Source: a virus. From it: DNA of 64,000 nucleotides. How positions within the stretch are numbered: position 1 is the first letter of the stretch; every line of letters starts with the position of its first letter. The position numbers were made by a program, and so were the translations under genes. The notes under the pieces are model-generated. The model saw only the letters and a list, made by a program, of their open reading frames with translations, searched no databases and was not told the origin of the DNA. Below are positions 50,333-59,309 of this stretch, in pieces. The DNA is taken from positions 1 through 64,000 of IMG/VR virus record IMGVR_UViG_3300042321_002277. One strand, 5' to 3'.

Positions 50333-51441
50333 CTATTCGTCTATTTTACCAAAAAGCGCCTTCCACTCTTCATAAAGCTCCTCGTTAGTCTGCTGCTGTT
50401 TGCGAATAGTCAGATCTATTGAATAATCCACCTTGTCCAGGTATTCAGACGTAGCCGTGTTTAATGGCTCCAGGGGGCTTTCGTAGATGCCCGCAGCTAC
50501 TATCGCCCGTCTGTTGTCCAATACGACTGCAGCCAATTCTCGCTGCCTTAGATAGGATCTAAAGGCCAATAAAACATTCTCTCTGGCTACTCCCAAAACG
50601 CTGCCATCTGGTGCATGGCTATAAAGAGCATTTTGATATGCGTCAAGAATCAGTAGGGACCATCGGCCCCATTTGGAAAAAAATTTGCATCCGCTGTCTC
50701 CTTGGTCATCTGCAGGACTTCCGAGTCGAATCTTTGATACTTCTCGAAAAGTACGTTATATAGAGGAGTGCTTATGTCTGCAAATTTATCTACGGCAGCC
50801 CAAAGTACTTTTTGTCCAGGAGAGCCGTATACCGAGGCCTCCTTCTTCTGCATGTTTCCTGCGGAGTCCTTAACAAAGAAAGTTTCTTTTTTAGGTACGC
50901 TAGGATACATATCGAAGACGTTTGAATATGACTTGAGGTTAATGCCGTCCTCAGAATCAAACTGAAGTTCGCACAAAGATACAGCTAGGCAGAACCTCAT
51001 GTGCGCTCCTGCCAAAGCCATCATGGAGGAGTAAGGTACTCTACCGCTTTGAATTACAATTGCTTCAGATACAGCATCGAGCTCTGAAGTCGACAGTGTC
51101 TTAAATGTAGCTTTAACCTTGCCGCCAAATAACTCAAATGTACGACGGTATGCCTTATTCGACACTACAGACTTAAGAAACTTTATCTTCTCTTCCTCAG
51201 GAATGACTAAATCCGGCTCGGGCACCTTTGCACCCTGCTGAAGATTTTCATTTAGCTGCTTTATATTTTCACTTAAGTCTTCAATCTTCTGCTGAGCCTG
51301 CTTAGCAGACTGACGCATATCTGGAGGTAAATCATCCTCTGCCACAGGGGCTACCTGCTCTGGTGGAGCATCAGCCTCAACTAGGTTTCCCGCCTCGTCT
51401 GCCTTATAGATCTTACCTGGCTTTAGGGCCTTGAAGTCCAT
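50333..51441 (-). CDS. Tail assembly chaperone GT fusion, by -1 frameshift
   Basis: The gene at 50650-51441 stops at residue 263, but a second reading frame is open from 50704 to its stop at 50333. Slipping back one base at the TTTTTTT run (50677-50683) joins residues 1-255 to a 114-residue extension, giving a fusion of 369 residues. This is the lambda gpG-GT type of arrangement just upstream of the tape measure. Only the fusion should bind the tape measure in that model. The extension begins SKWGRWSLLILDAYQ. Confidence 0.75.
50650..51441 (-). CDS. Tail assembly chaperone G-like, unshifted form
   Basis: A 263-residue protein with an acidic, Gln-rich helical N-terminal region (KQAQQKIEDLSENIKQLNEN) and a mainly helical middle, ending with FFPNGADGPY. 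It lies directly before the tape measure and contains a perfect slippery heptamer at its end, so it is the standard short chaperone form. Its ATG follows the spike gene's stop within 3 bases on the same strand. Confidence 0.75.
   Translation of the reverse strand: MDFKALKPGKIYKADEAGNLVEADAPPEQVAPVAEDDLPPDMRQSAKQAQQKIEDLSENIKQLNENLQQGAKVPEPDLVIPEEEKIKFLKSVVSNKAYRRTFELFGGKVKATFKTLSTSELDAVSEAIVIQSGRVPYSSMMALAGAHMRFCLAVSLCELQFDSEDGINLKSYSNVFDMYPSVPKKETFFVKDSAGNMQKKEASVYGSPGQKVLWAAVDKFADISTPLYNVLFEKYQRFDSEVLQMTKETADANFFPNGADGPY
50677..50683 (-). promoter_or_regulatory. -1 ribosomal frameshift slippery site (TTTTTTT)
   Basis: In the chaperone frame the codons read AAT TTT TTT CCA, so both tRNA-Phe can slip by one base onto the T run (T TTT TTT). 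The alternative frame is open before and after. This is the classic place for tail-chaperone frameshifting. Confidence 0.75.
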
Positions 51442-51443
51442 GT

Positions 51444-54170
51444 TTATTCCTTGGTTCTAATTTTATTCTCAGCGATAATGGTGTAGTTGCCCTCAAAGCT
51501 TTGGGCTTGACTACTTAGAGTTACAGGCTTATCGAAGCCATCCTTCTTGAATCTTAGCTTGTCGTCGACAAAGCGCGAATCGGGATTCATTTTTCCAAAC
51601 TTTTCCAGCAGAGCTGTTGTGCCTGGCCAGAAGTAGCTACGATCTGCCCCAATTCCTGGAGTGGCAGCTCCTGAGGGCTTCGTAGGATCAACGCCCTTGA
51701 AGATCATTGGCTTGCCTACGCCTTGAGCACGATAGGTCTGCTGCCAATCACTTTCAAACATTACAAATTGAGTGTCATCCGGAATGCCCCGCAACTCAGA
51801 GCCTGGGTAGCAGAAGGTGAGGTTCTTGAGAGAGCTAGACGTCGTACCTACTACCGACAAGTCTACCTGCTCCTGCATTTCCTGTTGGCTCTGTACGTAA
51901 TCTTGAATGCCGTCAGATTGATCTGAAATAGCGGTTTGAATGGTCTTTACGTATTCCTGTAGAGTGGAGTCCTCCAGCTTTCCTATTTGAGTACTTACTC
52001 CAGCATAGGAGCTAGAGGTCATGCCTCTTGAGAATACGCCGGAGCCCTTCACCAGGAACTGCATGTCTCTGTCTTTTCCGGAGGCCAGCAGGCTATTTCC
52101 CTGCATGAAGAATCCGCCTGCAGTCTGCATTCCGACTCCGCTGCTTGTAAGCAAAAAGTTGGTGCTTGCATCAGGGTTGTCGACATTTGTTACAAACAGC
52201 ACTTGCTCAGACAGAGATATGCTTCGAGATCCCTTGGTGACTATGTCTGCCTTTCCAGAGTCTACATACACTCTACAGTTGTTAGTTTGATTGCCTATAT
52301 AGACCTCTGAGGCTACGCTACAAACGCTGGATTTAGGCGCCTTAAACCAAATACCTTTATAGGTATTGCTGTTGTTATTGGGATCCTTGAAGGTCTCGTC
52401 GTCCTCCTGGAAGACGTTTGTGGCCTCCGCCTTGGACTCAAGTAGAATGCCTCCTGCTCCGTCGTTACCTGCCAGAACTGACACGTTGCGATCGGCGTGA
52501 AGCCGTATGTCGCCAATATTGGCACTTAGCTCAACGTCCGTTCCAGCTATATGAGACACGGTGTCTCCAGCCATCGACACCACGTTTCTACCTGCTCGCA
52601 AGGTGATGTCTCCTGGGCAGGATATATCTATGGATCCCGCACGCATACTTATTGTGGAGCCGTAGCCGTCCTGAAGATGAATAGACCCATCTTCGTGCAT
52701 CATTATCATTGCGCGGGATGCAAAGTACTTAGCCTCTTCACGAGCATTGATCTGCAGCTTGCCCAGCTGAGGAAGCTTTGCAAACATTCGTTCGGAGCTA
52801 ACGCCATTAGAGGCAGACACAAATCCTGAGCCATCTATCGTGGTCCTGAAGTTCGCTAAGTCTATTTCGTCTATATCCTTAAACGTCCAGTCATTGGTGC
52901 GCTCTTTAAAATTAAGAGTCGCCCTATGATTCTTGAATGCCGCAAGGTCGGAGCTGGCGGCTGTATACAACAAAGATGCGTGCGGCAGCTCTTCTTCAAT
53001 GCCGGTAATAACTGCGTCTGCTGCATTGACCTCATTTTCAGATCTTGCCTGCTCAGCCGTCTCGGCGTCGTCTCCACGACTGTCGTCGGGGCGATATTGC
53101 TCTCTGGGAACAGGAATGAGGCAGTCTTTTATAAACGCAATAGACTTGGCAGAAACTACCGTGTAGGCTCCGGAGGTATCCACGTGCTCTCTGAATACTC
53201 CGTTTTCATCCTGTTCATCGGAGGCAGTAGCGAGCCGTACTGATTCAAGCTTTGGCACCGTTACAAAGCTAAGTTTGAGATTTCCTAAGTAACCCTCGAA
53301 TTCAGAGTAGCGCCACCAGCCTATCTGATCGACCTCCTGAGGCTTGTACGTGCCTGTAATCGCTTCCTTGCCTGGATAGGAGGATCTGTCTGTAGCGTCG
53401 GCTTTAGGTGCTTCTCCGTATTGTTCGGTTCCACCCAAAGACTCTATGACATAGGGATTAAGTCTGCGGACCTCGGTATAGTCTCCTACATCGGCAAATT
53501 TAAGAACTTCGGAACCAGCCGTATTCTGCTCATAATTAAATGCACTGACTCTTACCAAGGAGTCCAGGTAGTGGCACTCCACAGAGCAGTCCAGTCCGGA
53601 TACAAGGGATGCGTGCAGTGCACCTACAAAAAGTCCGCAACCAAAGGAATTAAGTACTGTCGTATCTCCAGGATACGCATCAATAGGTTTACCTGCATTA
53701 AAGTTATGGAAGACGCAGTTAAGAGGCCCAGTGTCTGATATGTCGTCTCTGAAGCTGCCTACAGGCGAATTCGCAATGAGCTCCGGACTACCTAGGGAAT
53801 TGCTCTCTCCTAAGTATGAAGATATACCTCCCAGAATTACAGCCTGGTTTACTCCAAGCGCTGGAGTAGTCATCGCTAAGACTCTACTGCCTACGCCGTA
53901 TAGAGAGCTGGTTCTAGTCGCAAAGCTATGAGTGCTGCCGGTGGGATCCAGGGCCACACCGACCATGTCTGGCATGCCAGCCACTCTAAGCCGGTAGCAC
54001 TGCAACTGCTGGTTGACTTCCAATACAGTTGCTACGAACGTATAGTCGTTTAATAGCGACTTACTGACCAATTCGGAAACGCGCATAGGCTGGTCGTACT
54101 TAACCGAAGTTAAGGGTGAGCCTGCTGCCGCAGAAACTTTAGTGGAATTAGTAGTGAGTGGGGTGCTCAT
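51444..54170 (-). CDS. Baseplate spike protein, gp5/VgrG-like
   Basis: A 908-residue protein. An OB-like N-terminal part (VATVLEVNQQLQCYRLRVAG) is followed by a beta-rich middle and, near residue 490-560, a repetitive segment with DGSIHLQDGYGSTISMRAGS and DITLRAGRNVVSMAG. These give the regular turns typical of VgrG/gp5 beta-helix spikes. The C-terminal part is beta-rich. It would form the trimeric needle at the tail tip. No lysozyme domain is seen. A hairpin lies upstream. Confidence 0.8.
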   Translation of the reverse strand: MSTPLTTNSTKVSAAAGSPLTSVKYDQPMRVSELVSKSLLNDYTFVATVLEVNQQLQCYRLRVAGMPDMVGVALDPTGSTHSFATRTSSLYGVGSRVLAMTTPALGVNQAVILGGISSYLGESNSLGSPELIANSPVGSFRDDISDTGPLNCVFHNFNAGKPIDAYPGDTTVLNSFGCGLFVGALHASLVSGLDCSVECHYLDSLVRVSAFNYEQNTAGSEVLKFADVGDYTEVRRLNPYVIESLGGTEQYGEAPKADATDRSSYPGKEAITGTYKPQEVDQIGWWRYSEFEGYLGNLKLSFVTVPKLESVRLATASDEQDENGVFREHVDTSGAYTVVSAKSIAFIKDCLIPVPREQYRPDDSRGDDAETAEQARSENEVNAADAVITGIEEELPHASLLYTAASSDLAAFKNHRATLNFKERTNDWTFKDIDEIDLANFRTTIDGSGFVSASNGVSSERMFAKLPQLGKLQINAREEAKYFASRAMIMMHEDGSIHLQDGYGSTISMRAGSIDISCPGDITLRAGRNVVSMAGDTVSHIAGTDVELSANIGDIRLHADRNVSVLAGNDGAGGILLESKAEATNVFQEDDETFKDPNNNSNTYKGIWFKAPKSSVCSVASEVYIGNQTNNCRVYVDSGKADIVTKGSRSISLSEQVLFVTNVDNPDASTNFLLTSSGVGMQTAGGFFMQGNSLLASGKDRDMQFLVKGSGVFSRGMTSSSYAGVSTQIGKLEDSTLQEYVKTIQTAISDQSDGIQDYVQSQQEMQEQVDLSVVGTTSSSLKNLTFCYPGSELRGIPDDTQFVMFESDWQQTYRAQGVGKPMIFKGVDPTKPSGAATPGIGADRSYFWPGTTALLEKFGKMNPDSRFVDDKLRFKKDGFDKPVTLSSQAQSFEGNYTIIAENKIRTKE

Positions 54171-54177
54171 AAAAGTA

Positions 54178-54203
54178 ACTAGGCTCCGTTTCCGGAGCCT
54201 AGT
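54178..54203 (-). terminator. Hairpin, probable minus-strand terminator or attenuator
   Basis: A perfect 11-bp stem (ACTAGGCTCCG, pairing with CGGAGCCTAGT) with a TTTC loop on the plus strand. On the minus strand the stem is followed by TACTTTTATG, so a short T run lies next to the start codon of the spike gene. It can end part of the tube transcript and lower spike-gene expression. No ribosome site is seen for the spike gene between the stem and the ATG. Confidence 0.7.
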
Positions 54204-54236
54204 ATAGCGCTTATCTTTGGATTTACAAACTCTAGG

Positions 54237-54710
54237 TTAGGCCAGTTCCATAGTCGAGAAGATCATCTGGACGTTCTCTCCGATGATTGCTGTATCGACG
54301 TTCATGGTAAGTCCAAACTGTGCAATAACAGGCTCTCTGATGGTAATTGTATTGGTGTCTACATCAGTCTTGTCACAGCCTGCTACGCCTGAAAGCTCAA
54401 GATTCTTACCCTTAACATTGCACACATTGCCAAAGGTAGTGTAGAAGCTCTTTACGATTCCCTTCGAGCCTACGATCTTACCCAGTGCGAGAGTACCTGA
54501 GGCACGGCCGGCGATGTAATAAACATCGTCTGCCTTAGCAAGGTCGTAAACAAAGCTCACCTGCTGCTGATATGAGAGCTGGAGATTTTGAATTAAAAGT
54601 CCAGAGCTCTTACCATCAGCACCCAAAGAGGGAAAGGTTAAAGTAGCTTTATCGACGCTGAAGCCGCCTACTACGTTTCTAGGTGTTTTGCCGAAAATTT
54701 CTGTAGCCAT
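54237..54710 (-). CDS. Tail tube protein
   Basis: A 157-residue beta-rich protein between sheath and spike, the usual place for the tube subunit that stacks into the inner tail tube. Its size fits tube proteins, and it starts MATEIFGKTPRNVVGGFSVD. The ribosome site AAGGA is seven bases from the ATG. The hairpin at 54178-54203 follows its stop. Confidence 0.82.
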   Translation of the reverse strand: MATEIFGKTPRNVVGGFSVDKATLTFPSLGADGKSSGLLIQNLQLSYQQQVSFVYDLAKADDVYYIAGRASGTLALGKIVGSKGIVKSFYTTFGNVCNVKGKNLELSGVAGCDKTDVDTNTITIREPVIAQFGLTMNVDTAIIGENVQMIFSTMELA

Positions 54711-54722
54711 CTATGGTTCCTT

Positions 54723-57599
54723 TTAGATTACGAGGGTGATGTCAATGATGTTCATTGGCAGCGGTACGCTGATTTGAATCTTGACGAGAAGCGTATCCTG
54801 TGCGGTTGCTGGAACCGTGATAGAGACGATCTCGTAAGTCTTCAGCTGAGGACCTACTGTAATTGCACCATTGGTGGCGGCAAGAGTTCCGAGGGTCTGA
54901 CGAATTGTGGCCTCGACGAGAGCCGTAGTCTCTTCCGTGATGTTTACACGGCCGACTAGGTTGCGAAGAGCGTCACCAAGCGTAAACGACACGGAGTCTA
55001 CGTTGCAGGTTACCGACTGTTCCTTGCGATAAAGATCCAAGGTAGAAGTGCTGAGCTGACGCTCAGAGTAGATCTTGCCTTCGTTGGTATTACGAACTAC
55101 CCAGATGCCTCCGTCGCGAAGAGTGTCCAGATCTGCCTCGCTGAAGAGCGGAGACGTGATGTTCAGGCCGTCGAAGCCAAGCAACTCTACGTTCGAGAGT
55201 GGCTGTTGTGGACGAGAGCCGGAACGAAGACCTGCGAATGCGCAGGCAACGTACCAGTTCTTTACCGAGGATCCGTCTACACGAAGTCCGTTAACTCCAC
55301 GATCTGGGACAACTGCGAATACGCGCTCTGAGCTGAAGCCGCCCGCAACAGCTACATACTTGGATGCAGCAGCTGCCGAAGTTAGATCGCGGAAGATCTC
55401 GATCTTAAAGTTGGAAATAGCTGGGTCTGTTGCAGAGCTGATTACGAGAGTGTCGTTATCAACTACTGCAAGCACCTTGTACTCAACGTAAGTCGTTCTA
55501 CCGTAGGCATCAGTGTTAAACTTGGTGCGGACATAGTCACCGACCTGGACAGTTTCCGTAAACTTTGGAGCAACTGCGCCGCCCGACTCATTAACGGCAT
55601 TTACGTACCACTTGCCTGCAGCGAATACAGCACTGGTGCCGAAGATATTGACGCCGTTTGCGTCCTTATCCTGGATCTTGTTGTGGAGTTCGATCTCCGG
55701 AGCAATCCACATGACGCGGAAGCGGCCGGTTGCAGGAGCAGACTCGTCTGTAACGTGGCCGACGAAGGCGTTCCAAATTTCGGACGAAGTGGTAAGTGGA
55801 ACAAGGCCGTAGCAGTTGCGATTACCCTTGGCGAGAGACAAAGCGTCTGCAAAGCCACGAGTACCATTCAACGTCTGCGAGACGGTGGGGATGAAGTGCA
55901 CTGTTGCGCCGTTGGCATTGGACCACGCCTTGTAGACACCATATGCCAGAGGATTGTCTGGGTGGATGGTACCGAGCTGAGTAGTGATGTCGGCCAGGGT
56001 ATTGACCGAACCGACTTCGCGGGCAATGGCCTGGAATGCACGATACTGAAGGTAGAACTTACCTGCAGTGACATATGCATCGGTTTGACCGCTGTTTACG
56101 GCGGAGTCGCGAGTGATGAGAATGTTCTCTACCAGCAAGTTACGTGCATCAGAATCGGTTGGATTCTGCAAAGTCCAGTTTGGATTGACTCCGTTTGGTT
56201 GGTACTTACCGAGCTCAACAGTCTTCTTCTTGGAGAGTCTGAGGTGGGCTGGGGTAACTGACGAAGTAACCGCATCAGCAAAAACCAACTTATCTAGCAC
56301 TGGGACGGATGCGCCAGTCACGGGAATCGTGAAGACGTCGCCACGAACAAAGCCCTTCTGTTGATTGGCTAGAGTGCCTCCTGCGCCACCAGCAACTAAG
56401 GTTATTTTAAGACCGTAGCTGCCAATAGTGATATCTGCAGTCTGGCCGTTAAGGACAGTAAATGTGCTGGTTACGTCAGCGCCATTGTTTGTAGAGACCT
56501 GGAACTGAGGGGCATTTGTGGTGTTTTCGTTTGCAAAGCTACCACCCTTGATGCAGCTAAGGATGTAGGTGGTGTTTGGAGTGCTAGCAGAGAAGCCGCC
56601 GGCGACAGTGCCAACAGTTGCAAAAGTACCGCCTGCGCCTAGAGTCAACTTAGTGTGAGCAACAGTGATGCTGAAAGATACGGTTGCACCAACAAAAGCT
56701 GTGTTATTAGAGAAGGCGAGTGCAACTGTAGCCCCACTTGGCAGAGCAGTAGTCACACCGGTTGTTTTGCCTGTTCCCGTAGCGCTATCTAGTCCAGTGT
56801 CGGAAACTACTACGTAATCTACGGTCGTTGAAGTAACGGCCGTTACTGTGAGAGTATAGTTCGTTACAGTTCTACCAATAGATCTTGGATCTGCTGCATA
56901 AACAGTAGCTCCAGTGCCAGTTAGATAGGCTGCTCTACTTAGGGTAAAGTTAAATCCAGATACTCCTCCAATGCCGCTTTGGCTAGCGCCAGTTGCCGCA
57001 CTAGATAACCCTTGGCTAGCCTCAGCGGCTATGTTATCCTTCTGAGTGCCTCCAGGCGTGCCAGACGAAGCACCAACTACAGTACCATCGAAACCGGTTA
57101 CGACCGAAGTGTGGGCCAGACCTGAAGAGCTATAGATCTGGACAATATCGCCAACGGCGACATCCTGCACCAAGTTTACGTTACGAACTGTGCTAGAGCC
57201 CTTCCAACCCTGAGTTGAAACGCTGGAAGAGATGCTATTGGTACCTGCTGAAAGCGCAGTAGCAGCAAAGTTATTAGATTGAGCTAACTGAGCGTAAGTA
57301 AGGTAAGCGTCTTCTACGAAAACCTTAGCATAATCGGCATCGAGCAATGAGGCATAGGCAATGCTGGGAATGGCGTAAGTGGTATCTGCAGTGAAGATAC
57401 TTCTATCCGTACCGACATGGCTTGCGTCACTGCGCGTTGCTACAGTGGCGATAAAGCCAGAGGACTTCTCTGCGGCAACACCATAGCGAACTAGCTGGCA
57501 GCTAGGACCTACGATGCAGGCTCTGAGCTGCTGGGCCACGACATCAGGGGTAGCTTCAAATTCACGTCTAACGATTACGGCTGGTTTTGGGCTGGCCAT
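54723..57599 (-). CDS. Contractile tail sheath protein
   Basis: A 958-residue protein, larger than the T4 sheath. The C-terminal portion holds the conserved sheath domain (GIWVVRNTNEGKIYSERQ, then DALRNLVGRVNITEETTALV) and the beta tail (VKIQISVPLPMNIIDITLVI). The N-terminal part has Thr/Gly/Val-rich inserted beta domains that would face outward. A TATAAT with an extended TGC lies upstream. The nearest ribosome site (AGGAG) is about 12 bases from the ATG, a little far. Confidence 0.92.
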   Translation of the reverse strand: MASPKPAVIVRREFEATPDVVAQQLRACIVGPSCQLVRYGVAAEKSSGFIATVATRSDASHVGTDRSIFTADTTYAIPSIAYASLLDADYAKVFVEDAYLTYAQLAQSNNFAATALSAGTNSISSSVSTQGWKGSSTVRNVNLVQDVAVGDIVQIYSSSGLAHTSVVTGFDGTVVGASSGTPGGTQKDNIAAEASQGLSSAATGASQSGIGGVSGFNFTLSRAAYLTGTGATVYAADPRSIGRTVTNYTLTVTAVTSTTVDYVVVSDTGLDSATGTGKTTGVTTALPSGATVALAFSNNTAFVGATVSFSITVAHTKLTLGAGGTFATVGTVAGGFSASTPNTTYILSCIKGGSFANENTTNAPQFQVSTNNGADVTSTFTVLNGQTADITIGSYGLKITLVAGGAGGTLANQQKGFVRGDVFTIPVTGASVPVLDKLVFADAVTSSVTPAHLRLSKKKTVELGKYQPNGVNPNWTLQNPTDSDARNLLVENILITRDSAVNSGQTDAYVTAGKFYLQYRAFQAIAREVGSVNTLADITTQLGTIHPDNPLAYGVYKAWSNANGATVHFIPTVSQTLNGTRGFADALSLAKGNRNCYGLVPLTTSSEIWNAFVGHVTDESAPATGRFRVMWIAPEIELHNKIQDKDANGVNIFGTSAVFAAGKWYVNAVNESGGAVAPKFTETVQVGDYVRTKFNTDAYGRTTYVEYKVLAVVDNDTLVISSATDPAISNFKIEIFRDLTSAAAASKYVAVAGGFSSERVFAVVPDRGVNGLRVDGSSVKNWYVACAFAGLRSGSRPQQPLSNVELLGFDGLNITSPLFSEADLDTLRDGGIWVVRNTNEGKIYSERQLSTSTLDLYRKEQSVTCNVDSVSFTLGDALRNLVGRVNITEETTALVEATIRQTLGTLAATNGAITVGPQLKTYEIVSITVPATAQDTLLVKIQISVPLPMNIIDITLVI

Positions 57600-57606
57600 A
57601 GTTCGG

Positions 57607-58293
57607 TCATGCTCCTAGTTGATAGTTGATCTCTGTGTTCTTCATTATAGCATTAACTGAGATTTGTCTCAGCAAACGAGACGCCTGGGGAGTTAAAGTC
57701 CAGGAGTAAACAAATTCGTACTGCACCGGAATCTGAATTACGATATTTTCCAGATTTTGTTCCATATCTCCGGGCTCATTGATTGCCGGGACTTCCCATC
57801 GAGAAAAGCCCATCCATTCTCTTAATAGTGGGCCAAAATGGCTTAAATAGCCATGTACCTCTCTAGCAATCAGTTCGGCTTGAGCTACTGTTTTGGCTAA
57901 CACCAATACAGTATGAGTACCAGTGATTCGCTTGTAATAGTCCGATCCAGTGCCTCCTAAGGCTCTGTCTCCGATACTAAGTTTATTCTCCTGCCACACT
58001 CCTGGCTTTATCAAAATGGCAGGACGGACGCCCATTTGAGATACGTTAACTGAAAAATAGTTTTCAATTATTACTTGAAAAGGTGCCTTAAGCGCCTCTT
58101 CAGTAGCCTCGGGAGCCCAGTAAAATTCTTTTAATTGTGGGTGCAATATATTGTCAGAGCTACTAAATAGCTGGCGCAGACAATCCTGCAGCACTCCGCT
58201 TACAGCAAGCCGGGAAGGAAACTGGCAACCTATATGAGCCTCTGGATTTAGCTCTGCAGGTTTGTCAATCTCAGTTGTATTAGGCTCGGCCAT
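57607..58293 (-). CDS. Tail terminator or neck protein, candidate
   Basis: A 228-residue protein directly upstream of the sheath gene, where tail-terminator or neck proteins are usual. It is mixed alpha/beta (RVILIKPG-like segment, then HTVLVLAKTVAQAELIAREV). No ribosome site is seen, but a promoter places the transcript start at about its ATG, so it may be leaderless. The assignment is by position and size. Confidence 0.65.
   Translation of the reverse strand: MAEPNTTEIDKPAELNPEAHIGCQFPSRLAVSGVLQDCLRQLFSSSDNILHPQLKEFYWAPEATEEALKAPFQVIIENYFSVNVSQMGVRPAILIKPGVWQENKLSIGDRALGGTGSDYYKRITGTHTVLVLAKTVAQAELIAREVHGYLSHFGPLLREWMGFSRWEVPAINEPGDMEQNLENIVIQIPVQYEFVYSWTLTPQASRLLRQISVNAIMKNTEINYQLGA
57644..57652 (-). 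promoter_or_regulatory. Extended -10 promoter before the sheath gene
   Basis: The minus strand reads TGCTATAAT, a perfect extended -10 element, inside the end of the gene at 57607. The predicted start lies near 57637, giving a leader of about 38 bases to the sheath ATG. The sheath and tube are needed in high copy, so a dedicated promoter is plausible. Confidence 0.5.
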
Positions 58294-58300
58294 TCAGATA

Positions 58301-58329
58301 ATTATAGTAAAAAACCTTTAGCGATGCAA
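58301..58329 (-). promoter_or_regulatory. Sigma-70-type promoter, leaderless start candidate
   Basis: On the minus strand TTGCAT (58329-58324), a 17-base spacer and TATAAT (58306-58301) precede ATG 58293. The predicted start lies at about 58294, which leaves almost no leader. No Shine-Dalgarno site is present. This is the best-formed promoter I found in the window. Confidence 0.6.
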
Positions 58330-58330
58330 T

Positions 58331-58891
58331 CTACATTTTGCAGACCACGAAGTATTCGCTTTTATCTAGCTGATTTTCTTCAAGTATTTCAAAATTCGAG
58401 ATGCCAATACTGAGCAGCAAGTTTCTAATTTCAACCTTGCTGAAATAGACAAATCGATCCTGCTGAAATACTCTTAGTTCGTCTTTTAATGTTTCTTTAA
58501 ATACGGTAAAGATCAGTGTGGAGCTACATACCTTTTTAGCTGATTGCAGCAGCTGCTTCAAGATAAGTTTGTTTTTTAGCTCATCTCTGTCTATGTTGTA
58601 GGTAACCGTACCAAATAGGCAGACCAAATCGTATTTGCCGGAGACGGGAATAGCAGAATAGGTCGGACACTTGCAGTGCGCTAGAGCTTCTGGTCTGATA
58701 TCTACGGCCTCGTAGTGAACCTTTATGTCCTTTAGTCTTAGCCAATCCTGTAAAAAACAAGGCCCAGAGCCTACATCAAGCACTGAGCTAAAAGAAAACC
58801 TATCCAAGATTGAGAATCTTTTTTCTGCTGCCGCTTTGCCGTAGCCGTTACTGAGTCCGTCTCTATATATGTCGTTTATAGAAAAGCTCAT
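58331..58891 (-). CDS. Class I SAM-dependent methyltransferase
   Basis: A 186-residue protein with motif I at 38-46 (LDVGSGPCF), the acidic motif II-like residue in AVDIRPE near 68 and a motif-IV-like segment (KYDLVCLFGTVTYN) near 93. It is short for the family and lacks a clear target-recognition domain. A small-molecule, sugar or protein substrate is possible. It stands between tail genes and a fibre cluster, so modification of a fibre, glycan or the host surface is a possible job. Confidence 0.8.
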   Translation of the reverse strand: MSFSINDIYRDGLSNGYGKAAAEKRFSILDRFSFSSVLDVGSGPCFLQDWLRLKDIKVHYEAVDIRPEALAHCKCPTYSAIPVSGKYDLVCLFGTVTYNIDRDELKNKLILKQLLQSAKKVCSSTLIFTVFKETLKDELRVFQQDRFVYFSKVEIRNLLLSIGISNFEILEENQLDKSEYFVVCKM

Positions 58892-58892
58892 G

Positions 58893-59300
58893 TTAGCCCA
58901 GGATTTCCTGCTTTCGATTCTCCGTCAGCAGATTGATGGATACCAGATAGTCCAATCCAGCTAGAGTAACCTCATTGTCCGTCGAAATCTCTTGTGCAGC
59001 TCCGGCGAGTTGTTGGAAGTCGGCAACCTGAGGATCAGTAAGAGCCGCAGCTCTAAATGCAGCTCTCTCGTCTGCCGTAAATCGCAGCAAGAATTGATAC
59101 GCCGTGTATGTTTTTGGAGTATGGGTTGGATTTCCGAAGAATCTTGGATTTTGATTCTCGTCGTAATTCTGGCCTATAAGGCAAGATTCGTTTTCTGATA
59201 GCGCTACTAAATATAGTCCGTCTCCTGGATTCCAGGAAAAATCGGCAATCGCTACGTTGATAACGGTATCTGTATTGGAATCAATTATTGCGCAACGCAT
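58893..59300 (-). CDS. Putative fibre-associated protein, 135 residues
   Basis: The protein has a beta-rich N-terminal half (IINVAIADFSWNPGDGLYLV type) and a helical C-terminal half (YQFLLRFTADERAAFRAAAL). The start of this pattern is common in small proteins next to tail fibres, such as fibre assembly factors. It lies one base before the methyltransferase gene. Not recognised with certainty. Confidence 0.65.
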   Translation of the reverse strand: MRCAIIDSNTDTVINVAIADFSWNPGDGLYLVALSENESCLIGQNYDENQNPRFFGNPTHTPKTYTAYQFLLRFTADERAAFRAAALTDPQVADFQQLAGAAQEISTDNEVTLAGLDYLVSINLLTENRKQEILG

Positions 59301-59309
59301 AGATGCCTC

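Noticed and set aside
50333-50596. Independent 87-residue gene with a TTG start
   Set aside because: The frame is open well upstream of the TTG and continues the tail chaperone by -1 frameshift; no ribosome site precedes the TTG.
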